DNA of 64,000 bases, from assembly GCF_002305855.1 (NCBI RefSeq), contig NZ_CP022163.1:8747765-8811764 (forward strand). Reading direction: 5' to 3'. The stretch is from Melittangium boletus DSM 14713 (GTDB lineage: Bacteria; Myxococcota; Myxococcia; Myxococcales; Myxococcaceae). Shown here in pieces: positions 55,127 through 62,791 of the stretch. Position 1 is the first letter of the stretch. Every line of letters begins with the position of its first letter. The position numbers and the translations under genes are program-made. The notes under the pieces are model-generated. The model searched no databases. It was not told the DNA's origin and saw only the letters and a list, made by a program, of their open reading frames with translations.

Positions 55127-56740
55127 ATGAATATCAGTGAGCTGGTGCTGGCGTGGGTGCGGTCGCTCCTCGCGGTGGATCCCTCCCGGTGGGAAGACGC
55201 CTTCGCCCGCTTCGAGAACGAGCTGGGCCCGGATTGGAGCGTGCGCCAGCTCGCGGTGCCCAAGACGTTCTCCATCGGCGCGCGGCTGCGTGACGGCCGA
55301 GAGCTGCCCCTGTCCGACTGGCGCGAAGCGCTCGGCATGGAGGCCCCCGTGGAATCGCGCGTCGTGGACCTCGGCACGTTCTCCGCCGAGAACCTTCCCG
55401 CGCACATGGCCGCCGCGTTCGCCAACACCCATGCGCTGTGCCTCGCGATCCGCGTCCGGGGCGTGCCCTCGATCTACTCGCTCCAGACGGTGCACAGCCG
55501 CCGCTACCTCATCTCGCCCGAGCAGTGGGTGGAGTTCATCCGCCTGCAGCCCCACCCGGAGCGCGTGCGCGAGGCCCTGGCCGAGGAGCTCACCGAATCC
55601 AATGAGCTGAATCACCGCCAGCCCGTCGCGGCGGCCCAGGTGGAGGCGTACCTGCTCACCCCCGAGGGCGCCTCGGTGCTCGACTTCCTGGGCGACAGCC
55701 TGCTCACCCGGCTCCAGAGGGCCCTCCGCCTCGAGGGCTCGCGGGAGCTCATCCCCGAGCCCTTCCGTCCGCTCTTCCGCACCAGCGATCCGGACTTCCT
55801 GGATCGCATGATGCTCGGCGAGGATCGCCAGCACGAGTTCATCCCCCGCGCCAGGCTCCTGCAACTGTCCCAGGAGGCCACGGTCCACGACTTCGCCGCG
55901 CTGGTGGACGCGCAGCCCTCTGCGAAGAAGATCTGGGATCGCGTCGCCGAACACCTCAATCTCAATCGCTACTCGGAGGACGCGGAAGAGGTCGACGCGG
56001 CGGGCGCCCGGGACAAGCTGCTGAGAGATCCCGAGGGCTTCTGGGAGCTCTCCGTGGACCACCTGATGAATCAGTGGCAGGGCGTCTGCCGGGGGTACGG
56101 CGTCGATCCGATCATCCCCGAGGCCCAGCGCGGGCTCGTCCGGTCCGAGCGCGAGGAGCAACTGGCCCGGGACCGGGGCTTCGTTCCGCCCGAGGAGCGG
56201 CTGCACCAGCAGGAGGCCCCGGAGGGCTACCAGGTGCTGCTCTTCCGTGAACTCGAGACGGTGCCTTCAGAGGTGTTCACCTCCGCTCCCTCCACCGGGG
56301 CGGAACGGGAGGAGTTCGTCGGAGCCCTGCGCGAGGCCCAGGCCTTCGCGGAGAAGGAGCACTCCCCTTTCCTCGAGGCCTTCAAGCTCGCGCGATTCGT
56401 GCTCGAGACCGATGCCTGGCGGCTGTCCTCGGAGCGGCTGTCCGACGAGCGCGTGGAGGTGCTGCGCAAGACGGTGGAGGACGCGGGCTTCAGCGAGCAG
56501 GCCTCCGAGGTCCTGGGCCGCAAGGTGGGCGTGCTCGCCTACTTCGAGCAGTTCCAACCCTCGGAGGACAAGCTGCGGGGCTTGCTGGCCTGCGCGCTGG
56601 CGAATGTCTTCGGGGGCATGGGCTCGTGGAATGATCAATACTTCGAGACGCCCGAGGCCCAGGCCACCTACGAGCGGGTCTCCGCCCGGCTCCATGGTGC
56701 GCTGAACGCGTTCTCCGTGGCCAACCTCAACGCGGAGTAG
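55127..56740 (+). CDS. unknown 537-aa protein coupled to an MtfA-like peptidase
   Basis: I do not recognise this 537-aa protein. The ATG at 55127 follows GGAGAG, and a longer frame would run into dinB. It is soluble, acidic and without signal or membrane segments. Parts near residues 100-150 (HALCLAIRVRGVPSIYSLQT) and 420-520 look folded. The final third is helical. Three bases separate it from the MtfA-like gene, so they are probably co-translated. The pairing with a peptidase suggests a partner or substrate role, which is a guess. Confidence 0.7.
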   Translation: MNISELVLAWVRSLLAVDPSRWEDAFARFENELGPDWSVRQLAVPKTFSIGARLRDGRELPLSDWREALGMEAPVESRVVDLGTFSAENLPAHMAAAFANTHALCLAIRVRGVPSIYSLQTVHSRRYLISPEQWVEFIRLQPHPERVREALAEELTESNELNHRQPVAAAQVEAYLLTPEGASVLDFLGDSLLTRLQRALRLEGSRELIPEPFRPLFRTSDPDFLDRMMLGEDRQHEFIPRARLLQLSQEATVHDFAALVDAQPSAKKIWDRVAEHLNLNRYSEDAEEVDAAGARDKLLRDPEGFWELSVDHLMNQWQGVCRGYGVDPIIPEAQRGLVRSEREEQLARDRGFVPPEERLHQQEAPEGYQVLLFRELETVPSEVFTSAPSTGAEREEFVGALREAQAFAEKEHSPFLEAFKLARFVLETDAWRLSSERLSDERVEVLRKTVEDAGFSEQASEVLGRKVGVLAYFEQFQPSEDKLRGLLACALANVFGGMGSWNDQYFETPEAQATYERVSARLHGALNAFSVANLNAE

Positions 56741-56743
56741 GTC

Positions 56744-57499
56744 ATGGGACTGTTGCGCGCCTTGCGGCGCCGTCACCTGCGGCGGCGCCCCTTTCCCTCC
56801 GAATGGCTCGTCCATCTGGAGCGTCACACCCCGTTCGTCCAGGCGCTGGACACCGAGACGCGAGAGCGCTTCCTGGAAATGCTCAAGCTCTTCGCCTGGG
56901 AGAAGGAGTTCATCGGCTCGGGAGGATTCACCATCACCGACGAGGTGCGCGTGGTGGTGGCCGCCACGGCGGTGCGACTGGTGCTCTACCTGGACCTCTC
57001 CTATTACGACCATCTGCGCGAGGTGATCGTCTATCCGGATGCCTTCCTCATTCCGGATCGCACGGGCGTGGTGCTCGGGGAGGCGAAGCACTGGGGCACC
57101 GTCATCCTCTCGTGGAAGTCGGTGCTGGCCGGACTGAGCAACCCCCATGATGGCCACTCCACGGCCACGCACGAGTTCGCCCACGTGCTAGACCGGGAGG
57201 ACGGCGCCTTCGACGGCACACCGGAGCTGCGCCGCTACTCGCATTACGCGGCCTGGTCCCAGGTGATGGGCACGCACTTCCAGAAGCTGCGCGAGGGCCG
57301 GCCCCGCGAACGTCAGGTGTTGGACGACTACGGAAGCATCAACGAGGCCGAGTTCTTCGCGGTGGCCACCGAGTCCTTCTTCGAGAAGCCGCGCCAGATG
57401 CGGGAGAAGACGCCGGATCTCTACGAGGAGCTACAGCGCTTCTACGGGTGCGATCCCCTCACCGGCCGCGCCGCGTCATCCGCTCCGCTCCAGAAATGA
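56744..57499 (+). CDS. MtfA-like zinc peptidase (M90 family)
   Basis: This 251-aa protein has the zinc site His143, Glu144 and His147 in the THEFAHVLDREDG motif, and the third ligand probably an acidic residue in the NEAEFFAVATESFFE stretch. The PFSEWLxxLERHTPFVQAL N-terminal pattern, and VIVYPDAFL, match MtfA/YeeI proteins. In E. coli MtfA binds the Mlc repressor and has aminopeptidase activity. No Mlc gene is nearby. It starts three bases after the unknown 537-aa gene. Confidence 0.85.
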   Translation: MGLLRALRRRHLRRRPFPSEWLVHLERHTPFVQALDTETRERFLEMLKLFAWEKEFIGSGGFTITDEVRVVVAATAVRLVLYLDLSYYDHLREVIVYPDAFLIPDRTGVVLGEAKHWGTVILSWKSVLAGLSNPHDGHSTATHEFAHVLDREDGAFDGTPELRRYSHYAAWSQVMGTHFQKLREGRPRERQVLDDYGSINEAEFFAVATESFFEKPRQMREKTPDLYEELQRFYGCDPLTGRAASSAPLQK

Positions 57500-57558
57500 C
57501 GCGGTGTTTCCTCATCTGTCCCATCTTCCGGGAGGATGAGCATGGGTCTACAACCCCG

Positions 57559-57586
57559 CCTTCACCTGCACCCGAGGTGAAGGAGG
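57559..57586 (+). promoter_or_regulatory. RNA hairpin overlapping the amylase ribosome-binding site
   Basis: CCTTCACCT (57559-57567) pairs perfectly with AGGTGAAGG (57575-57583) across a 7-base loop. The right arm contains the first four bases of AAGGAGG (57580-57586), the ribosome-binding site for the amylase ATG at 57593. When folded, the hairpin would partly hide that site, so it may set or regulate translation. Confidence 0.5.
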
Positions 57587-57592
57587 ACACCC

Positions 57593-60535
57593 ATGACGAG
57601 GCACTGGAACGGCGGCCCCCTGCTGGCGCTCGGCCTGATGGCACTGAGCGCACCCGCGCTCGCCGGCACGGCGACGGTCTACTACTACACTCCGTATAAG
57701 GCCTGGAGCGGGGCCTACCTCCATCACGATGCCAGCGGAAGTTGGACCTCCGTTCCGGGCACCGCGATGGACACGGCCTGCGCGAACTGGGTGATGAAGA
57801 CCGTCACCACGGGCTCTGCCAGCACCTTCCAGGCCGTCTTCACCAATGGGCAGAACGGTTGGGACAATCCCAGCCCGGCTGGTGGCAACTACAACCTCCC
57901 CACGAGCGGCACCCACCAGGTGAAGAATGGCCAGCTGCTGGCCAACGCGGGCTCACCCTGCACCACGGCCCCCACCGGCAACAAGGCCGAGGTGTACTAC
58001 TACACCCGCACGCGCGCCTGGAGCGCCGTCAACCTCCACTATGCCCCCACCAGTGGCACCTGGACCTCGGCGCCAGGCGTGGCCATGAGCGAGTCCGCCT
58101 GTACCGATTGGGTGAAGAAGACCGTCGAGCTGGGCTCGGCGAGTGGCATGAAGGCCGCGTTCAACAACGGCTCGGGCACCTGGGACAACAACGGAGGCAC
58201 GGACTACGCGCTGGGCACGGGGCTCATCACCGTCAGGGACGGCGTCGTCACCGCGAATGCCTCCTCGCCTTGCGTGACGCTGCCTCCGGATACGACCGCT
58301 CCGTCCATTCCCACGGGGCTGACCACCTCGGTCTCCGGTACCCAGCTGACCCTCACCTGGAACGCCTCGACGGATGACCGGGCCGTGACGGGCTACACGC
58401 TCGTGCGCACCGGCGGCTCCGAGGGAACACGGTCCTTCACCGTCTCCTCGCCGGGCTACACGGACAGCGGCCTGTCCCCCTTCACCACCTATAGCTACTC
58501 CGTGAAGGCCTTCGACGCCGCGGGCAACACCTCCGCCGCGAGTGCCACGGTGTCCGCCACCACGAAGGACGCCCCACCCGCGCCGCCTCCGGGACAACCC
58601 CTGGGCACCGACATGCGCGAGGACTCCATCTACTTCGTGATGACCGCGCGCTTCTACGACGGCGACGCGTCCAACAATCGCGGTGGCAGCCAGCACGTCA
58701 AATCCGGCAACGCCGCCCACAACGATCCGATGTTCCGCGGGGACTTCAAGGGACTCATCCAGAAGCTCGACTACATCAAGGCCCTGGGCTTCTCCGCCAT
58801 CTGGATCACCCCAGTGGTGCTCAACCGCTCGGACTACGACTACCACGGCTACCACGCCTGGGATTTCAACAAGGTCGACCCGCGCCTGGAGTCCCCGGGC
58901 GCCTCGTACCAGGACCTCATCAACGCCGCCCACGCCAAGGGCCTCAAGATCATCCAGGACGTGGTCTACAACCACTCGAGCCGCTGGGGCGCCAAGGGGC
59001 TGTGGAACGCCACGGTCTACGGCGTGCGAGACAGCCAGTGGAGCTGGTACTACGACGCGCCCGCTCCGGGCTTCGTCTACGACGGCCTGACGGTGGAGCC
59101 CACCAGCGGCAAGTCCTATTACAACGGGGACCTGTGGTCCTCGTCCGCGCCCGCGGGCAACACCTGCCGCAACTGGGGCACGCCCACGGGCTCGTACAGC
59201 CAGGAGGGCTACCGCGTCTACAACTGCCAGTGGCCCAACCCCACCTCCGGCATGTTCCCCGCGCAGTACTTCCACCCATGCTGGATTGGCAACTGGGAGG
59301 GCGAGGACTCTCGCAGCTGCTGGATTCACGAGGACCTGGCGGACTTCAACACCGAGAGCAAGCCCGTGCAGGACTTCCTCGTGGGCGTCTACAACAAGTA
59401 CATCGACATGGGCGTGGATGGCTTCCGCATCGACACGGCGGTCCACATTCCCCGCGTCACCTGGAACCGGCGCTTCCTGCCAGCGGCGCTCGCGCATGCC
59501 GAGGAGAAGTTCGGCGCCAAGGGGAAGAACTTCTTCATGTTCGGCGAGGTGGGCTCGTTCGTGAACGACAAGTGGAACCGGGGCTCCCCCAACCACTCCG
59601 CGCAGTTCTTCACCTGGAAGGAGCGCCGCACGTACAGTGCCGATGACACCACTGCGGCGCTCGAGCAGTACAACTACGAGCAGACCCAGGGCACGGCCCA
59701 GCAACCCACGTCCACCAACGCCTTCCTCCAGGGCAACACCTACCACGCCCCGGATCACGGCCAGTTCTCCGGCATGAACGTCATCGACATGCGCATGCAC
59801 ATGAACTTCGGCGAGGCGAGCAACGCCTTTGGCAATGGCAAGGACTCGGACGACAGCTACAACGACGCCACGTACAACGTCGTGTACGTCGACTCGCACG
59901 ACTACGGTCCGAACAAGTCCAGCACGCGCTACGCCGGGGGCACCGACGCCTGGGCCGAGAACATGAGCCTCATGTGGACCTTCCGGGGCATCCCCACGCT
60001 GTATTACGGCTCGGAGATCGAGTTCCAGGCGGGCAGGCCCATCGACTGTGGCCCCACCTGCCCGCTCGCCACGACGGGCCGGGCCTACTACGGAGATCAC
60101 CTCGAGGGCAGCGTGACGGCGTCCGGCTATGGCGTCGTGGGGAGCGCGTCCGGCAAGGTCGCGGAGACGTTGAACAAGCCCCTGGTGAAGCACCTGCAGC
60201 GCCTCAATCAGATCCGCCGCCGCGTTCCCGCCCTGCAGAAGGGGCAGTACTCCACGGACGGCGTGTCGGGCGGCATGGCCTTCAAGCGGCGCTTCACCGA
60301 TGCGGCCTCGGGCGTGGACAGCTTCGTGTTGGTGACCATCTCCGGCGGGGCCACCTTCAATGGCATCCCCAATGGCACCTACCGGGACGCCGTCACCGGA
60401 GACGTGAAGACCGTCACCAGTGGCACGCTGACCGCCAGTGTCTCTGGAAAGGGCAACCTGCGCGCCTACGTGCTCGACCTGCCCGGCAATCCCGCTCCCG
60501 GCAAGGTGGGCGTGGACGGCCCGTACCTGAAATGA
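57593..60535 (+). CDS. secreted GH13 alpha-amylase with two carbohydrate-binding repeats and FN3 domain
   Basis: The 980-aa enzyme cleaves alpha-1,4 glucans. After a signal ending PALA (24), two similar CBM25/26-like starch-binding repeats cover about 27-118 and 127-222 (each with EVYYYT-type YYY, GWDN/TWDN, and a terminal SPC). An FN3 domain spans about 230-320, and the GH13 barrel runs from about 335. The catalytic set is complete: region I DVVYNHS, nucleophile Asp614 in FRIDT, acid/base Glu652 in FGEV, and Asp770 in VDSHD. It is exported. The hairpin over the ribosome-binding site may control it. Confidence 0.93.
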   Translation: MTRHWNGGPLLALGLMALSAPALAGTATVYYYTPYKAWSGAYLHHDASGSWTSVPGTAMDTACANWVMKTVTTGSASTFQAVFTNGQNGWDNPSPAGGNYNLPTSGTHQVKNGQLLANAGSPCTTAPTGNKAEVYYYTRTRAWSAVNLHYAPTSGTWTSAPGVAMSESACTDWVKKTVELGSASGMKAAFNNGSGTWDNNGGTDYALGTGLITVRDGVVTANASSPCVTLPPDTTAPSIPTGLTTSVSGTQLTLTWNASTDDRAVTGYTLVRTGGSEGTRSFTVSSPGYTDSGLSPFTTYSYSVKAFDAAGNTSAASATVSATTKDAPPAPPPGQPLGTDMREDSIYFVMTARFYDGDASNNRGGSQHVKSGNAAHNDPMFRGDFKGLIQKLDYIKALGFSAIWITPVVLNRSDYDYHGYHAWDFNKVDPRLESPGASYQDLINAAHAKGLKIIQDVVYNHSSRWGAKGLWNATVYGVRDSQWSWYYDAPAPGFVYDGLTVEPTSGKSYYNGDLWSSSAPAGNTCRNWGTPTGSYSQEGYRVYNCQWPNPTSGMFPAQYFHPCWIGNWEGEDSRSCWIHEDLADFNTESKPVQDFLVGVYNKYIDMGVDGFRIDTAVHIPRVTWNRRFLPAALAHAEEKFGAKGKNFFMFGEVGSFVNDKWNRGSPNHSAQFFTWKERRTYSADDTTAALEQYNYEQTQGTAQQPTSTNAFLQGNTYHAPDHGQFSGMNVIDMRMHMNFGEASNAFGNGKDSDDSYNDATYNVVYVDSHDYGPNKSSTRYAGGTDAWAENMSLMWTFRGIPTLYYGSEIEFQAGRPIDCGPTCPLATTGRAYYGDHLEGSVTASGYGVVGSASGKVAETLNKPLVKHLQRLNQIRRRVPALQKGQYSTDGVSGGMAFKRRFTDAASGVDSFVLVTISGGATFNGIPNGTYRDAVTGDVKTVTSGTLTASVSGKGNLRAYVLDLPGNPAPGKVGVDGPYLK

Positions 60536-60542
60536 CGCCCCG

Positions 60543-60558
60543 GTGGGTGTGGACCCAC
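60543..60558 (+). terminator. weak hairpin after the amylase gene
   Basis: GTGGGT (60543-60548) and ACCCAC (60553-60558) form a 6-bp stem with a 4-base loop eight bases after the stop. No U-run follows, so its action is uncertain. Confidence 0.3.
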
Positions 60559-60700
60559 TGACACACCTACACGACGCGAGACGGATGCCACCGTCTGGGG
60601 GGGAGGTGACATGGATTCTTCGAGAAATCGCACCGGCGGTTTTCCATTTCGGTGCTCCTGAAGTGTCTCCACGCCAGGAACTCATTCACGAAGAGGTCTC

Positions 60701-62104
60701 GTGCTTCGACGATTCATATTGGGAGCCGTGCTTTGCCTGGCGGGGGGGGCTCACGCCAAACCGCCCGCCGGCGGCGTCTTCTGCTTGACCTATCCGTCGG
60801 CACCCGCGTGCACCGGACAGCAGCCCGCGTGCACCTACTGTCACGTGGCGCCTCCGCAGCGCAATGCCTTCGGGAGCCAACTGGAGCCTCACCTGGCGCC
60901 CGGCGTACCGCGCCCGCTGTCCGACAGCGAATACTCCGAAGCGCTTCCCGGGGCGCTCAAGGCCATCGAGAGCCAGGACGCCGACGGCGACGGCGTGTCG
61001 AACCTCGAGGAGATCCAGCGAGGCACGCTCCCCTTCGACGCCACCAGCTTTCCCGTGGAGACGGGGGGCTGCTCGGCGGGAAGCAATTCCCAGTACGACG
61101 TGTGCCGCTACGATCCGCGCTTCGCCTACCGGCGGGTGCTGCTCGACTTCTGTGGGCAATCGCCTACCTATGATCAGCTCAAGTCCTTCGGGGCGTTGAG
61201 TGGAGACGACCAGCGCGCGCGGCTCGACGCGGAGTTGGAGCGGTGCACCGCCAGCGAGTTCTGGCGCGGCAAGGACGGGCAGCTCTGGAAGCTGGCCCAC
61301 CCGAAGATCCGCCCGGTGGGCTCGATCAAGTCGGGAGAGAACGCCGGCCCCATTCCCCTCGCCGACTATGACGACGACTACGCCCTGTACTCGTACGCAC
61401 AGCTCGACGACCACGACGCGCGCGAGGTGATGACGGCGAAGTACTTCGTGCGCCGGGAATCCAACCCCACACGCTACCTCCAGGAGACGTCCCTGCCCTC
61501 CCAGAAGGTGGACGAGTCGCACCGCGCGGGCAACCTCACCTCCGCGTGGAGCCTCATGACCTTCGTGATGTTCACGGCGCTTCCGCGCAACGCCGCGGCG
61601 CAGAGCTACCGGGCCTACCTGGGGCTCGACATCGCCAGGCAGGAGGGCCTGTTCAGCATTCCGGGCGAGCCTCGTGACTACGACGCCAAGGGCGTCACGG
61701 CGGAGGCCTGCGCGGCCTGTCACGCGACGCTCGATCCGCTGAGCTACCCCTTCCGCAACTACCAGGGCATCGGTGGCTCCGCCTCGGCGAGCTACGTGCC
61801 CAACCGCCTCGAGCGCTTCTTCAAGGACGTCTCGCCCACCATCACCCAGACGCCGGAGGCTGGCTACCTCTTCGGCCAGCCGGTGAACAACCTGGTCGAG
61901 TGGGCCTGGGTGGGCGCCAACAGTGACGCCTTCGCCATCGCCGCCGTCACCGACTACTGGAAGCTGCTCGTGGGCCACGCACCCACGGCCGAGGAAAACG
62001 CCGAGTTCGTCTCCACCTGGAAGCGCTTCAAGGACACCCACCAGTACCGCGTGCAACGCATGCTTCACGATCTGATCCGCACGGAGGCCTACGGTGCGCC
62101 TTGA
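60701..62104 (+). CDS. exported protein with two CxxCH haem-c motifs
   Basis: The 467-aa protein starts at GTG 60701, five bases after a GAGG. The signal (MLRRFILGAVLCLAGGAHA) is followed by CTYCH (44-48) and, near the C-terminus, CAACH (337-341). Two covalent haems in a periplasmic cytochrome are therefore likely. A calcium-binding DADGDGVSN loop lies near residue 95. The C-terminal part resembles the DUF1588/DUF1592-type domains of planctomycete-like cytochromes. It overlaps the next lipoprotein gene by 11 bases. A role in electron transfer in the envelope is likely, but the partner is unknown. Confidence 0.7.
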   Translation: MLRRFILGAVLCLAGGAHAKPPAGGVFCLTYPSAPACTGQQPACTYCHVAPPQRNAFGSQLEPHLAPGVPRPLSDSEYSEALPGALKAIESQDADGDGVSNLEEIQRGTLPFDATSFPVETGGCSAGSNSQYDVCRYDPRFAYRRVLLDFCGQSPTYDQLKSFGALSGDDQRARLDAELERCTASEFWRGKDGQLWKLAHPKIRPVGSIKSGENAGPIPLADYDDDYALYSYAQLDDHDAREVMTAKYFVRRESNPTRYLQETSLPSQKVDESHRAGNLTSAWSLMTFVMFTALPRNAAAQSYRAYLGLDIARQEGLFSIPGEPRDYDAKGVTAEACAACHATLDPLSYPFRNYQGIGGSASASYVPNRLERFFKDVSPTITQTPEAGYLFGQPVNNLVEWAWVGANSDAFAIAAVTDYWKLLVGHAPTAEENAEFVSTWKRFKDTHQYRVQRMLHDLIRTEAYGAP

Positions 62105-62780
62105 ATCCCTTCGAGTGGTGTGGCTGTCCGCCGTCCTCGTGCTCTCCGCCTGCTCGTCATCGCCCACTCCCTCGGGAGATGATGCCGGGACGCCCTCGCC
62201 CGGAGGCAACGGACAGCCCGATCCAGGCACGGGAGGCTCCGTGGCGCGCTCCTCGCGCAACAACCTGCGCTTCAAGGGAGCCGAGCGCCTGGCGACCGAC
62301 TTCGCGACCGCGCTGTCGCTGCCCGCGGATCAGGTGTGCAACGAGTTGGGCCAGTATCCGTGCACGTCCTACGTGCACACCGTGACCCTGGGGGGCGTCG
62401 ATCCCTACGCCAACAGCCTGTACGAGCCGCTGACCGCCTCGGGCGTCACCACCCCCATCGCCGTCGATCGCGTGGTCCTGTCGGCCTGTGGCCGGCGCGT
62501 CGCGCTCGACCTCGCCACGCCCTCGGCCGCCGTGCTGTTCAAGGACATCGCGCTCGATGCCCAGGGTCGGCTGGCGGATCGCGGAGGGACACCCGTCAAG
62601 GACGCCATCACCGCGCTCTACCAGCGGGGCGTGTTGAGGGATCCCTCGGACGCCGAGATGAGCGCGTTGATCCAACTGTCCACCGACATCGAGGGCTCGG
62701 GCAGCACCCAGCCGGGTCAGGACTGGATGAAGGCGGCCTGCTTCGTCGTCCTCTCCTCCGCCGAGTCCGTCTTCTTCTAG
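62094..62780 (+). CDS. lipoprotein of unknown function in the cytochrome/DUF1501 module
   Basis: The GTG start at 62094 lies 11 bases inside the preceding gene. The 228-aa protein has a lipobox (VLSAC, Cys20), a Ser/Pro/Gly-rich linker (21-50) and one folded domain with RSSRNNLRFKGAERLATDFA and a pair of cysteines near Cys82 and Cys90. I do not recognise a family. Its place between the two-CxxCH protein and a DUF1501-like protein implies a joint function. Confidence 0.7.
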   Translation: MRLESLRVVWLSAVLVLSACSSSPTPSGDDAGTPSPGGNGQPDPGTGGSVARSSRNNLRFKGAERLATDFATALSLPADQVCNELGQYPCTSYVHTVTLGGVDPYANSLYEPLTASGVTTPIAVDRVVLSACGRRVALDLATPSAAVLFKDIALDAQGRLADRGGTPVKDAITALYQRGVLRDPSDAEMSALIQLSTDIEGSGSTQPGQDWMKAACFVVLSSAESVFF

Positions 62781-62791
62781 GGAAATACGCC

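Noticed and set aside
60543..60788. Short plus-strand frame in the gap after the amylase gene
   Set aside because: It overlaps the real start of the next gene in another frame and has no domain or good start.
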